The notes under the pieces: generated by a model
Told to the model about the DNA's origin: nothing
Seen by the model: only the letters and a program-made list of their open reading frames with translations
Database searches by the model: none
Shown here: piece after piece, positions 26,342 to 35,731 of the stretch
Layout of the letters: the number at the start of each line of letters is the position of its first letter
Position numbering within the stretch: position 1 is the first letter of the stretch
DNA from: Nocardioides sp. WS12
GTDB lineage: Bacteria > Actinomycetota > Actinomycetes > Propionibacteriales > Nocardioidaceae
Assembly (NCBI RefSeq): GCF_014108865.1
Contig: NZ_CP053928.1
Span: 2,976,001 to 3,040,000 of the forward strand
Direction: 5' to 3'
Length of the DNA: 64,000 bases
Program-made: the position numbers and the translations under genes

Positions 26342-27139
26342 ATGGCAGCAATACGACCCATCGCGATGGCAGGGACGCTGGGGCGTCCGCTGGTTCCGGT
26401 GGGGGAGTTCTTCGCCTTCACACTCCAGGTTCTGCGCGCCATGTTCGACCGGCCCTTCCAGGTGCGGGAGTTCTTCGACCAGGCCTGGTTCGTCACCCGG
26501 GTGTCGCTGCTTCCGACCTGCGCGATCACGATCCCCTTCGGAGCGGTCCTCTCGATGCAGATCGGGTCCTTGTTCAACCAACTCGGCGCCAAGTCCTTCA
26601 CCGGTGCGGTTGCGGTCACCGGCATCGTCCAGCAGGCGGCACCGATCGCCACCGTCGTGATCATCGCTGGTGCCGCCGGGACCGCCGTCGCCGCAGACCT
26701 CGGCTCACGCAAGATCCGCGAGGAGCTGGACGCGCTCGAGGTGCTGGGCATCTCGCCCATCCAGCGGCTCGTCGTCCCCCGCGTGCTGGCGATGGCCTTC
26801 GTGGCGACCCTGCTGAACGGGATCGCCACCGCCGTCGGCACGGCCGGCGGGTACGGCTTCAACGTCCTGGTACAGGGCGGCTCACCCGGTGCCTATCTGC
26901 AGGCCTTCACCGCGCTGGCGCAGCTGCCCGACCTGTGGATCGGCGAGATCAAGGCGTTCATCTTCGGTGCTCTCGCTGGCATCGTCGCGTGCCACCAGGG
27001 CATGCGCGCCAAGGGCGGCCCTCAAGGGGTCGGCAACGCCGTCAACCAGTCCGTGGTGATCGCCTTCGTGCTGCTCTTCGTCGCGAACACCGTCCTGACC
27101 CTCGTCTACTTCCAGCTCGTTCCTCCGAAGGGGCTGTGA
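26342..27139 (+). CDS. yrbE4A: YrbE/MlaE-family permease A of mce locus 1
   Basis: A 265-residue polytopic membrane protein of the MlaE/YrbE family. The conserved permease core has RVSLLPT, the loop EELDALEVLGISPIQRLVVPR and several hydrophobic helices. YrbE proteins form the inner-membrane channel of Mce ATP-driven lipid importers, working with an MceG ATPase that is not in this window. AAGGGG lies 5 bases before the ATG. Its stop shares a base with the next ATG. The position after an Hsd4A-like SDR resembles the mce4 (steroid) locus, so the symbol is given by analogy only. Confidence 0.88.
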   Translation: MAAIRPIAMAGTLGRPLVPVGEFFAFTLQVLRAMFDRPFQVREFFDQAWFVTRVSLLPTCAITIPFGAVLSMQIGSLFNQLGAKSFTGAVAVTGIVQQAAPIATVVIIAGAAGTAVAADLGSRKIREELDALEVLGISPIQRLVVPRVLAMAFVATLLNGIATAVGTAGGYGFNVLVQGGSPGAYLQAFTALAQLPDLWIGEIKAFIFGALAGIVACHQGMRAKGGPQGVGNAVNQSVVIAFVLLFVANTVLTLVYFQLVPPKGL

Positions 27140-27981
27140 TGGCCAACCAACTGATCGAGCAAGCGAAGCGTTCAGGGCGCTCGACGTACAGCGGCCTCTC
27201 CGAGCTCGGCGACCAGGTGACGTTCTACGGCCGAAGCCTCAAGTCGGTTCCGTACGCCCTGGTCCACTACCGCAAGGAGGTCATGCGGCTGCTGGCCGAA
27301 GTGGCGTTCGGTCGCGGAGCACTGGTCCTGGTGGCCGGGACCTTCGGGATCATGATCTTCGAGGTGCTGGCGGTCGGCAGCGTGGTGGGTCTGGTCGGCT
27401 ACCAGGGCCTTCGCCAGGTCGGCATCGAGCCGTACGTCGGCTTCCTCTCTGCGTACTTCAACACCCGTGAAGTGGCGCCGCTCATCGCGTCGAACGCGCT
27501 GGTGGCGACCGTCGGAGCCGGGTTCACCGCCCAGCTCGGTGCGATGCGGATCAGTGAGGAGATCGACGCCGTCGAGGTGATGGCCATTCCGTCGGTGCCC
27601 TACCTGGTCAGCACCCGCGTCGTGGCGGCGTTCATTGCCGTCATCCCGCTCTACCTGATCGGGCTGATCGGCACGTACGCGGCGACCCAGGCGGTGTCGA
27701 TCCACTACTACGGACTGACCGGTGGCACGTACGACCACTACTTCACGTTGTTCCTGCCGCCCATCGACGTCCTCTACTCCTTCGGCAAGGTGCTCGTCTT
27801 CGCGGTGATCCTGACGCTGGTCTGCTGCTACTACGGCTACTCGGCTTCGGGCGGGCCGGCGGGCGTCGGCACGGCCGTCGGACGCGCCGTTCGCATGTCG
27901 CTGGTGATGATCGTGATCGCCGACTTCTTCCTGAGCCTGGCCTTGTGGGGGTCCACCACGACGGTCCGGATAGCGGGGTGA
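27139..27981 (+). CDS. yrbE4B: YrbE/MlaE-family permease B of mce locus 1
   Basis: A 280-residue second YrbE permease. The family loop is SEEIDAVEVMAIPSVPYLVSTR, with NTREVAPLIASNALVA before it and the SGGPAGVG motif near the C-terminus. It should pair with the YrbE at 26342 as the transmembrane heterodimer of the importer. It overlaps that gene by one base (TGATG) and runs into MceA with a GTGA or 2-base junction. mce4 assignment is by context. Confidence 0.88.
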   Translation: MANQLIEQAKRSGRSTYSGLSELGDQVTFYGRSLKSVPYALVHYRKEVMRLLAEVAFGRGALVLVAGTFGIMIFEVLAVGSVVGLVGYQGLRQVGIEPYVGFLSAYFNTREVAPLIASNALVATVGAGFTAQLGAMRISEEIDAVEVMAIPSVPYLVSTRVVAAFIAVIPLYLIGLIGTYAATQAVSIHYYGLTGGTYDHYFTLFLPPIDVLYSFGKVLVFAVILTLVCCYYGYSASGGPAGVGTAVGRAVRMSLVMIVIADFFLSLALWGSTTTVRIAG

Positions 27982-27983
27982 CC

Positions 27984-29297
27984 ATGCGCAGACACGTCAA
28001 ACCGCTCCTGGGCGTCGGCTATCTCGTGGTGATCGGCTTGCTCGTCCTGAGCAGCATCCTGATCTATCGCAAGGCCATGCCCTGGCAGGGCAGCGTCGCG
28101 GTCGAGCTGACGACGCAGAGTGCCGGGCTCGAGCTGAACCCACTCTCTGACGTCAAGCTGCAAGGTGCCCGGGTTGGCGAGGTGCGCAGCATCACCAGCG
28201 ACGGCGACAACGCGGTCGTGGAGCTCGCCCTCGACCCGGAGACCATCGACCTGATTCCCGCCAACGTCGATGCCCGGATCGTCCCGAAGACCCTGTTCGG
28301 GGAGAAGTACGTCGACCTCGTGGTGCCGTCCGACGCGAGTGCCGCTCGGATTGCCGAGGGCGACCGGATCATCCAGTCCCGTACGTCCGTTGAGCTCGGC
28401 GAGCTCTTCGGGCGGCTGGTGCCGATCCTGCGCACCCTCGCCCCCGAGAAGGTGTCGCTCGTTCTCGGCTCGCTCGCCGAGGCGCTCCAGGGCAGGGGTG
28501 ACGACCTGGCTGTGAGTGCGGTGCAGCTCGAGCAACTCCTCAGCCGCGTGAACCCGAGTCTCGACACGCTCACCCACGATCTCGTCCAGCTCGCGGCGAC
28601 GGCTGATCGCTATGCCGACAGCGCCCCGGAACTGCTGCGTGTTCTGGACAACGTGACGACGATCAGCCGCGACCTGCTGATCCCCAGGGAGAAGGAGTTC
28701 GCCGAGTTCCTCGACACGGTCATCGGCACGGCGACGATCGGCACCGCGGTCCTGCGGGAGAACACCGAGCGCCTCGTGACGCTTTCCGGACGTGCGCGGC
28801 CAGTGCTCGCGCTGCTGGACGCCTACTCCGCTGCGCTGCCCTGCACGTTGCAGGCGCTGCACGTGATCGGTGACCTCGGAACCCACACCACAGGTGCCCG
28901 CGGCCCGTTCGTCAACCTGCGCGTCGACCTCGTCACCAAGCGGGAGCCCTACCGATATCCCGAGGACCTTCCAGGCAATCCGGGAAGTGACGCACATGTG
29001 GGCAACCTGCACCGTTACGTGCCCTCGTGGAAACCGCACTGCCCGGACCTCCCGAACCGGCTGGACGGACTGGAACCAGTAGAGCTGTTCAGCCAGCCAG
29101 GCCCGGCCGTCGTGCCGCCGGCACCGGCCGCACTCACCGACGAGGGCGGCCCCGACCCCGCCGTCCAGGAGGCGCGGGACGCCCTCGCCAGGATGCTGGC
29201 GGCGCAGTCGCTGCGGCTGCCGCAGGACGAAGTGCCGGGCTACGTGCCGTTGTTGATGGCGCCGCTGCTGCACGGCGGACAGGTGGACGTCCGATGA
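27984..29297 (+). CDS. mce4A: MceA-position substrate-binding protein, mce locus 1
   Basis: A 437-residue Mce protein. It has a short cytoplasmic start, one N-terminal membrane helix (about residues 8-26), then an MCE/MlaD domain with LSDVKLQGARVGEV and the typical FGEKYVDLVVP. A helical region and a C-terminal Pro/Ala-rich tail follow. Mce proteins assemble into a periplasm-spanning lipid-conducting tube. The ATG at 27984 is chosen; an in-frame GTG at 27978 overlapping the YrbE stop is also possible. The stop overlaps the MceB start by 4 bp. The gene symbol reflects locus position, not proven substrate. Confidence 0.86.
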   Translation: MRRHVKPLLGVGYLVVIGLLVLSSILIYRKAMPWQGSVAVELTTQSAGLELNPLSDVKLQGARVGEVRSITSDGDNAVVELALDPETIDLIPANVDARIVPKTLFGEKYVDLVVPSDASAARIAEGDRIIQSRTSVELGELFGRLVPILRTLAPEKVSLVLGSLAEALQGRGDDLAVSAVQLEQLLSRVNPSLDTLTHDLVQLAATADRYADSAPELLRVLDNVTTISRDLLIPREKEFAEFLDTVIGTATIGTAVLRENTERLVTLSGRARPVLALLDAYSAALPCTLQALHVIGDLGTHTTGARGPFVNLRVDLVTKREPYRYPEDLPGNPGSDAHVGNLHRYVPSWKPHCPDLPNRLDGLEPVELFSQPGPAVVPPAPAALTDEGGPDPAVQEARDALARMLAAQSLRLPQDEVPGYVPLLMAPLLHGGQVDVR

Positions 29298-30361
29298 GTG
29301 CGACCACCCGCAGCCGGATCCCCTCCTCGTTCTACAAGGTCACGGTCTTCACCGCCGTCACCGTGCTGGTGATCGGGCTGCTGGCCACTCTGATCGGCAA
29401 CATCTCGTTCGTGCCGTCCCGGTCCTACACCGCGCTGTTCACCGATGCCACGGGCGTCTACGCCGGTGACCGGGTTCGGCTCTCCGGGGTGGCGGTGGGG
29501 CGAGTCGAGTCGCTCGAACTGGTCGTCGATGACGGCCGTTCGCTGGCGAAGGTCACGTTCTCTGTCGAGGATTCCGTCCCGATCTACCCAGACGCGAAGC
29601 TGCAGCTGCGCTACGAGAACATCGTCGGGCAGCGTTACCTCGCCGTCATCGAGGAGCCGGGTCGTCGTCCTCAGATGGGCGCGGGGGAGACCTTCCCGGT
29701 CGAGCAGACCACACCCGCTCTCAACCTCACCCAGCTCTTCAACGGGTTCCAGCCGCTCTTCCGGGCACTCGAGCCCGCCGACGTCAACAAGCTGTCGTTC
29801 GAGCTGGTCCGCGCCTTCCAGGGAGAGTCGGCGAACCTGGGTTCCCTGATGAGGGACACCGCCCAGCTCACGACCACGATCGCGAACAAGGAGAAGGTGA
29901 TCGGCAGCGTCGTCGACAACCTCAACGTCGTGCTCGAGACCGTCGCACTCCGCGACAAGAAGCTCACGGGGCTGATCGTCCAGTTCCGCAACCTGATGCA
30001 GGGCCTGGCGTCGGACAAGGCCGAGATCGAGGCCAGCCTCCCCGACCTGGCCGGTCTGCTGGACGCGACCTCCGGGTTCATCAAGGACGTCCGCGGACCG
30101 CTGCGGGCCGACGTCCGTGCGCTGGGCTCGATCGCCGAGCAGCTGGCCGCGGATCGCGGCGACCTGGATGCCTCGCTCAAGCGCCTGCCGCGGACGATGC
30201 GGACCCAGGCCCGGACCGGGTCGTACGGCTCGTTCTTCAACTTCTACGTGTGTGGTCTCGACATCCAGCTGCAGCTCCTGGGCGGTACGACGTCGTTGCG
30301 CACCCCGAGCATCGTCGCCAACGAGCGTGACACCGCCTGTGCGGGAGGAGACGTCCGATGA
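29294..30361 (+). CDS. mce4B: MceB-position protein, mce locus 1
   Basis: A 355-residue Mce protein with an N-terminal membrane helix (about residues 14-36), an MCE domain containing DRVRLSGVAVGRV and YENIVGQRYLAV, then a long helical portion ending in a Cys-containing tail (CGLDIQ, DTACAGGD). ATGA overlaps join it to both MceA and MceC, so the subunits are likely produced in fixed ratio. It is homologous to the locus 2 MceB at 48325, sharing LFNGFQPLF/LLNGFRPLF and DVNKLS. Confidence 0.86.
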   Translation: MSATTRSRIPSSFYKVTVFTAVTVLVIGLLATLIGNISFVPSRSYTALFTDATGVYAGDRVRLSGVAVGRVESLELVVDDGRSLAKVTFSVEDSVPIYPDAKLQLRYENIVGQRYLAVIEEPGRRPQMGAGETFPVEQTTPALNLTQLFNGFQPLFRALEPADVNKLSFELVRAFQGESANLGSLMRDTAQLTTTIANKEKVIGSVVDNLNVVLETVALRDKKLTGLIVQFRNLMQGLASDKAEIEASLPDLAGLLDATSGFIKDVRGPLRADVRALGSIAEQLAADRGDLDASLKRLPRTMRTQARTGSYGSFFNFYVCGLDIQLQLLGGTTSLRTPSIVANERDTACAGGDVR

Positions 30362-31449
30362 AACCCGCAACCGAACAGAACCCGGTGATCGTCGCCGTCC
30401 TGGGGCTGACCGCGATCGTGGTCCTGATGGCTCTGGCGATGAACTTCCAGCGCCTGCCACTGGTGGGCGGAGGCGCGACCTACCGCGCGGAGTTCGCCGA
30501 TGCCTCAGGGCTGGTGAAGGGCGAGGAGGTGCGTGTAGCCGGGATCAAGGTGGGGGCGGTCACCGCGATCACCCTCGTCGAGTCGCACGTCGAGGTCGAG
30601 TTCCAGGTCGACGGCGTCGAGCTGGGAGACCGGACCACCGCAGCGATCGAGATCAAGACCCTTCTCGGGCAGCACCACCTCAGTCTCGACCCGGCCGGCT
30701 CCCGTCCCCTGGCTGACGGCGACGTGATCCCCCTCGCCCGCACGACCACCCCGCTCGACATCGTGCCGGTGTTCCAGGAGCTCACCGAGAAGACCCAGGA
30801 GATAGACAGCGACCAGGTGGCCGATGCCTTCGACGCCATCTCGGCGGTCCTGGAGGAGACGGCGCCGGAGCTGACCGGGACACTGACGGGTCTCTCGCGA
30901 CTCTCGCGGGTCATCTCCAGTCGGGACGAGGAGCTGCGGACGCTCTTCGCCCGTGCGGATCTGGTCACCGGGGTCGTGGCCTCGCGCGACGAGGAGATCG
31001 GGCAGCTGCTGCGCGCCTCGAACAGCGTGCTCGGTGTCCTGTCCCGGCGCCGGGTTGAGATAGCGAAGATCATCGACGGCACGTCGAGCCTGGCCCGCCA
31101 GCTGCGGGGGCTCGTGGCCGACAACGAGGCGGCCTTGGGGCCGGCGTTGAAGGACCTCAACAAGGTGCTCGCTGTGTTGCGGAAGAACCGTGACGAGCTG
31201 GACGAGACCCTCAAGTGGACCGCGGTCTACGCCCGAGAGTTCACGAACGTCGGCGGCAGTGGGCACTGGTTCGACGCGAGCATCAAGGTGCCGCGCGGGT
31301 TCGCGGTCTGCAACAACGACACCAGCCCCCTCGGCCGACTGCTGGGTGCGGCGCTCAGCCAGACCAACCAGGCGATCAACGGGAGCACGACTCCCTGCCT
31401 GCCGCTGGGACCTGCTACGGGTGAGAAGTCCGAGGACGGAGCGCCATGA
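30358..31449 (+). CDS. mce4C: MceC-position protein, mce locus 1
   Basis: A 363-residue Mce protein with one N-terminal helix (about residues 10-28), an MCE domain with GEEVRVAGIKVGAV and LGQHHLSLDP, and a helical C-terminal half. The motif RRRVEIAKIIDGTSSLARQL is comparable to the locus 2 MceC. Both ends overlap neighbouring mce genes by 4 bp. It is a subunit of the lipid-conducting Mce assembly. Confidence 0.86.
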   Translation: MKPATEQNPVIVAVLGLTAIVVLMALAMNFQRLPLVGGGATYRAEFADASGLVKGEEVRVAGIKVGAVTAITLVESHVEVEFQVDGVELGDRTTAAIEIKTLLGQHHLSLDPAGSRPLADGDVIPLARTTTPLDIVPVFQELTEKTQEIDSDQVADAFDAISAVLEETAPELTGTLTGLSRLSRVISSRDEELRTLFARADLVTGVVASRDEEIGQLLRASNSVLGVLSRRRVEIAKIIDGTSSLARQLRGLVADNEAALGPALKDLNKVLAVLRKNRDELDETLKWTAVYAREFTNVGGSGHWFDASIKVPRGFAVCNNDTSPLGRLLGAALSQTNQAINGSTTPCLPLGPATGEKSEDGAP

Positions 31450-32660
31450 TGACCCACCGCAACCGCCGCACGGGGGCATTGCTGGTGCTCGCCGCTGTCG
31501 CTGCCGTCGTCGCGTTCGTGTCGACGGGGGACGGCGACGAGAAGAGGCACCTGACCGCCATCTTCCCCAGCACGACCAGTCTCTACGAGGGTGCGCAGGT
31601 CAAGGTGCTGGGCGTCAGGGTCGGCACCGTCGATGCCATCGCGGTCCGCGGGACCGAGGTCGAGGTCGCGATCTCCTATGACGCGGAGGTGAAGCTGCCT
31701 GACGACGTGCACGCGCTCGTCGTTCCCCCGTCGATCGTCGGCGACCGCTTCGTGCAGCTCGCGCCGGTTTGGAACAGGGGAGAGGCCGTGCTGGCCGACG
31801 ACGCGCAGCTCGACCGCACGCGTACCGCCGTACCGCTCGAGCTCGACGACGTCTACCGGGGGCTCAACGAGCTCACCGGCGCCCTCGGGCCGAAGGGAGC
31901 CAACAAGGACGGCGCCCTCTCGCGGCTCATCCGGGCGTCGTCCACGGCCCTCGACGGCAACGGTCGCCTGGTCAACGCCACCATCCGCGATCTGGCCAGT
32001 GCCCTGTCCACCCTCGCCGCCGGCCAGGGCGACATCCAGTCGACGGTGACCAACGCCGACAAGCTCGCCGGCACGCTTGCAGGGAACGACGAACAGGTCG
32101 CCGCGCTGGTGCGGAACCTGGCGCTGGTGAGCACCCAGCTCAACGGCCAGCGCGACGACATCGCAGCAGCATCGAAGGACCTGGCCCGCGCGCTCAAGAC
32201 GGTGGGCAGGTTCACCCGCACCCACCGCGAGGACCTCACCACCACCATCGCCGGACTGCAGGACGTGACGACCGTGCTGGCCGGACGGCAGGCGGACCTC
32301 GCCGAGATCATCGACCTGGCACCGGTCGGTCTGGTGAACCTGCTGAACATCTACGAACCGGTCAACTGGGACCCCACGCACCCCGAGCTCACCGTGGCGG
32401 ACGGCCGCACGGGGTCGGCGTCGCTGCGCGGTGCCTTGTTCAACGACCTCGACGTCCAGCTGGCCCACACCTTTGGGGCCCTGTGCGCAAGCCTCCCGAC
32501 CGGACAGGCCGCCCAGCTCGTGGGGCTCTGTCAGGCGCTCAATTCTGCGGGCGGCAACATCGGCAGTCTGTTGATGGCCATCCTCGAACGCGGTACGACG
32601 CCCGTCGCGGCAGTTCCCGGAGGCGACTCGCTCGCCGGGCTGCTGGGGGGTGCTCGATGA
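31446..32660 (+). CDS. mce4D: MceD-position protein, mce locus 1
   Basis: A 404-residue Mce protein. A hydrophobic N-terminal segment (about residues 11-26) without a Cys is followed by an MCE domain with GAQVKVLGVRVGTV and VGDRFVQLAP. A long region of helices follows and a C-terminal segment with CASLPTGQAAQLVGLCQAL. Unlike its counterpart in locus 2 it has no lipobox. ATGA overlaps on both sides. Confidence 0.85.
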   Translation: MMTHRNRRTGALLVLAAVAAVVAFVSTGDGDEKRHLTAIFPSTTSLYEGAQVKVLGVRVGTVDAIAVRGTEVEVAISYDAEVKLPDDVHALVVPPSIVGDRFVQLAPVWNRGEAVLADDAQLDRTRTAVPLELDDVYRGLNELTGALGPKGANKDGALSRLIRASSTALDGNGRLVNATIRDLASALSTLAAGQGDIQSTVTNADKLAGTLAGNDEQVAALVRNLALVSTQLNGQRDDIAAASKDLARALKTVGRFTRTHREDLTTTIAGLQDVTTVLAGRQADLAEIIDLAPVGLVNLLNIYEPVNWDPTHPELTVADGRTGSASLRGALFNDLDVQLAHTFGALCASLPTGQAAQLVGLCQALNSAGGNIGSLLMAILERGTTPVAAVPGGDSLAGLLGGAR

Positions 32661-33799
32661 GGAACTCGATCCGGCGTTCCCTGGGTGGCCTCGCCGTCGG
32701 GACCCTCCTGCTCGGAGGGTGTGGCTTCTCCGGAGCCAACGACCTGCCGCTGCCGGGTGCGGTCAGTGGGGACGACACCTATCGGGTGTCGATGATCTTC
32801 ACCGACGCGACGAACCTGGTACCGAAGGAGACCTGCCGGACCAACGACACGATTGTCGGCAGCGTCGAGTCCGTCGAGCTCGACGAGGATTTGCGCGCCG
32901 AGGTGGTGTGCGTCATCCGCGACACCGTCACGTTGCCGGCCAACACCGTTGCGACCCTGCGCGAGACCAGCCTGCTCGGCGAACGATTCGTGTCCCTCGA
33001 CCCGCCCACGGGGGAGGAGGGGCACGGAGCCCTGCGCGCCGGCGCCGTCGTACCCCAGTCGTCGACGCGGGTGGACCCCAATGCCGAGATGGTGCTGGGC
33101 GCGCTGTCACAGCTCCTCAACGGCGGCAGCCTGGGCACGGTCCAGACGATCAGTCAGGAGCTGAGCACCGCCCTCGAGGGGTCCGACTTCGCCGAGACGA
33201 CCCGCCAGTTGAGGGTCCTCGTCGGCCGCCTCAACGGTCGTCGCAGCGACATCACGGCATCCCTGGACGCGATCGACCGGTTGGCCGGCCGCCTGGCTGA
33301 TCAGCGCACGGTGCTGGCCGCGGCGCTCGACTCGGTCCCGGACGGGCTCGCCGTGCTGGATCGGCAACGACCCCAACTGACACGGACCCTCAAAGCCCTC
33401 GACCGCCTCTCCCGGGTCGCGGTACCGCTCATCGAGCGCAGCAAGGCCAACACGGTGGCGGACCTCGAACACCTGGAGCCGGTTCTCAGGCAGCTCTCGA
33501 CCGTGGGGGACGAGCTCGCACTGTCGCTCGAGAGGTTCGTGAGTTTCCCGTTCCCCAACACGTTCCTCGCGACGGCGAAGGGCGACTACGCCGGCATGTA
33601 CGCCAGCATCACCCTCGACCTGGAGTCGCTGGCCCCGCTGCTCGTCCCGAGGGGAACGGAGCCCGGATCGCCCCCGCCGGCACTGGCGGGAGACGCATCG
33701 ACGCCACCGCTGCTCGACGGCCTGCTCGGCAACCTGCTCGGCCAGACCCTGCTTCCCGGCCTGGCCTCGCTCCTCCCGCTGGGCGGTGGGGCCCGATGA
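32657..33799 (+). CDS. mce4E: MceE-position lipoprotein, mce locus 1
   Basis: A 380-residue Mce protein with a lipoprotein signal: basic N-terminus, hydrophobic run and a lipobox LLGGC with Cys22 as the acylation site, as expected for MceE. The MCE domain follows (GSVESVELDED, LGERFVSLDP), with an internal Cys pair (ETCRTND, VVCVIRD). A helical part and a C-terminal Leu/Gly-rich tail follow. The ATG at 32657 overlaps the MceD stop by 4 bp and exactly precedes the signal peptide; the open frame upstream is a shadow of MceD. Confidence 0.86.
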   Translation: MRNSIRRSLGGLAVGTLLLGGCGFSGANDLPLPGAVSGDDTYRVSMIFTDATNLVPKETCRTNDTIVGSVESVELDEDLRAEVVCVIRDTVTLPANTVATLRETSLLGERFVSLDPPTGEEGHGALRAGAVVPQSSTRVDPNAEMVLGALSQLLNGGSLGTVQTISQELSTALEGSDFAETTRQLRVLVGRLNGRRSDITASLDAIDRLAGRLADQRTVLAAALDSVPDGLAVLDRQRPQLTRTLKALDRLSRVAVPLIERSKANTVADLEHLEPVLRQLSTVGDELALSLERFVSFPFPNTFLATAKGDYAGMYASITLDLESLAPLLVPRGTEPGSPPPALAGDASTPPLLDGLLGNLLGQTLLPGLASLLPLGGGAR

Positions 33800-35184
33800 T
33801 GTCGAACCTCACCAAGGCGCAGTTGTTCGCGTTCGTGGTCGTCACGGTGTCCGCCCTGGTCTACGGGGCGATCACGTTGTTCGACTTCGGCTCCATCGTG
33901 CGCCCGCCGTACCAGGTCGAGGTGCAGTTCACCGCGCCCGGCGGGATCCATCCGAGAGCCGACGTCGATCTGCTCGGAACCCGCGTCGGCAAGGTCGTCG
34001 AGGTCCGTCCGGGGCCGGACAGCGCGACCACCGTGGTGGTCGCGATCGACCAGGACGTCAGGATCTCGACCGACGTCGACGCGACGATCAGCAGCAAGTC
34101 CGCGATCGGCGAACCCTACGTCGCGCTGACGCCGCGCTCCGAGGACGGACCGATGCTCGCCGACGGCGACACCATCTCGTTGGATCGGACGACAGCGCCG
34201 CCCGACTTCGCGGAGCTGCTCACGAACGTCGCCGGCCTCGCCGAGTCGATCCCGCTCCGCGACCTGGCCACGACACTGGACGAGCTGGCGCTCGCCGTCA
34301 ACGGCGTGGGGCCTGATCTCGGCCGGCTCATCGACAGCTCCCAGACGATCACCGAAGCCAGCCTCGACAACGTCGAGAGCCTGATCAGCCTGATCGACAA
34401 TGCCCGGACCGTGCTCGACACCCAGGTCGAGGTCGGACCCGAGACCACGGTCTACCTGCAGGAACTGGCCGGACTCACCGACCGGCTCCGCGACCTCGAC
34501 CCGACCTTCGAGCAGGTCTTCGCCAACGGGATCACCGCCGGCACCGAGGTGACGAACCTGCTCAGCGCCAACCAGGACGCGATCCCGCTGCTCCTCAACA
34601 ACCTGCTCACGATCACCGCGGTCGCCTCGGACCGGGTCCCTGCACTCCGCAAGACACTCGCCGTCTTCCCCTGGGTACTGGAGATCGGAGCCAACGGAGT
34701 CCGGTACTGCGACGAGTACGACGAGCGCACCGGTGTCGCCGTCGAGAGCACGTGCCACTACGACGAGAACGGCGACCCCATCTACGCGGCCTACCTTGCG
34801 CTCCAGCTGCCCGAGCTTCCGGGCTCGCCTCCGTACCAGACCTGCACGAAGGGCTACGGGGGAACGCAGCGCTACCTGCCGGACGGAACGAAGCTGGGCG
34901 GGGGAGCGCGCCAGGGCATGGACAGCGAGCCGAACCCGGACGCCGGCTGTCGTGCTTCTCCGACGGACCCGTTCAGCCCCAACGTGCGTGGTGCACAGAA
35001 CGCACACCAGCGCGCCGGCGACGGTCTCAATCGTCCGGGGACTGCCCTGCTCAACCCGACCAGTGGCGTCCTCGCAACGCCCGACGGGTCCTACCGCCTG
35101 ACGAACCTGACCGCCGGCCCGCCGCCGGCCGGACGCGAGGGGCTGGCGTGGTTGCTCGTCCAGCCGCTCGCAGGAGAGGAGTGA
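33796..35184 (+). CDS. mce4F: MceF-position protein, mce locus 1
   Basis: A 462-residue Mce protein with an N-terminal helix (about residues 8-28) and an MCE domain with RADVDLLGTRVGKV and IGEPYVALTP. A long helical region follows. The extended C-terminal tail is rich in Cys, Gly and Pro (CDEYDER, STCHYDENG, YQTCTKGYGG, DAGCRAS), probably disulfide-stabilised outside the membrane. It is about 100 residues longer than the MceF of locus 2, mainly through this tail. The stop is 4 bp before the first Mas gene. Confidence 0.85.
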   Translation: MMSNLTKAQLFAFVVVTVSALVYGAITLFDFGSIVRPPYQVEVQFTAPGGIHPRADVDLLGTRVGKVVEVRPGPDSATTVVVAIDQDVRISTDVDATISSKSAIGEPYVALTPRSEDGPMLADGDTISLDRTTAPPDFAELLTNVAGLAESIPLRDLATTLDELALAVNGVGPDLGRLIDSSQTITEASLDNVESLISLIDNARTVLDTQVEVGPETTVYLQELAGLTDRLRDLDPTFEQVFANGITAGTEVTNLLSANQDAIPLLLNNLLTITAVASDRVPALRKTLAVFPWVLEIGANGVRYCDEYDERTGVAVESTCHYDENGDPIYAAYLALQLPELPGSPPYQTCTKGYGGTQRYLPDGTKLGGGARQGMDSEPNPDAGCRASPTDPFSPNVRGAQNAHQRAGDGLNRPGTALLNPTSGVLATPDGSYRLTNLTAGPPPAGREGLAWLLVQPLAGEE

Positions 35185-35188
35185 TTCG

Positions 35189-35728
35189 ATGATGGCCATC
35201 GACGAGATCGAGACGGACGACGAGGTCGAGCCGACCGCTTCGAGGGTCCGTGCCTGGCGAGAGCCGGTGAACCTGGTGATCGCGTTGCTGGTCACCTTGC
35301 TGATCGCGTTGCTCGGTACGTCGGCGTACCTCTGGCAGGACCGACAGACCGACCTGGACCAGGGTGTCGTCGAGGTGGCCCGCGAGCACGCCGAGTCCTT
35401 CTTCAGCCTGGACCACCGCGACCCGGACCGGAGCAACGACACCATGCTGGCGCTGTCGACTGCCGACTTCCAGAAGAGCTATGAGGCCCGCCGGGACCAG
35501 GTGGTCGCACAGCTGAAGGAGAAGGAGGTCGTCGTCACCGCGAGCGTCCCCGAGGACGGCGCGGCCATCGAGTTCCTCGATGAGGAGCGTGCCGAGGTCC
35601 TGGTGGCGGTCAACGTCACGACCGCATCGCGATCCCAGGGCTCCGACGACCAGCGCTATCGCGCCCGGGTCGAGTTGTCGCGGGTGAACGGTGCATGGCT
35701 CGTCTCCGCAATCAACCAGGTGGGCTGA
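35189..35728 (+). CDS. Mce-associated membrane protein (Mas), first of locus 1
   Basis: A 179-residue protein with an acidic cytoplasmic N-terminus, one membrane helix (NLVIALLVTLLIALLGTSAYL, about residues 28-48) and an extracytoplasmic NTF2-like/VirB8-like domain ending in SRVNGAWLVSAINQVG. This is the layout of mce-associated (Mas/Mam) proteins, thought to stabilise Mce complexes. GAGAGGAG precedes the start by about 7 bases. Two adjacent ATGs are possible starts. Confidence 0.8.
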   Translation: MMAIDEIETDDEVEPTASRVRAWREPVNLVIALLVTLLIALLGTSAYLWQDRQTDLDQGVVEVAREHAESFFSLDHRDPDRSNDTMLALSTADFQKSYEARRDQVVAQLKEKEVVVTASVPEDGAAIEFLDEERAEVLVAVNVTTASRSQGSDDQRYRARVELSRVNGAWLVSAINQVG

Positions 35729-35731
35729 CCA

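Noticed and set aside
31769..33799. A 676-residue form of MceE
   Set aside because: The extension is a shadow of MceD; the lipoprotein signal at 32657 marks the true start.
33586..35445. A 619-codon minus-strand frame across mce locus 1
   Set aside because: Antisense to MceE, MceF and Mas with no domain; composition is typical of a shadow frame.
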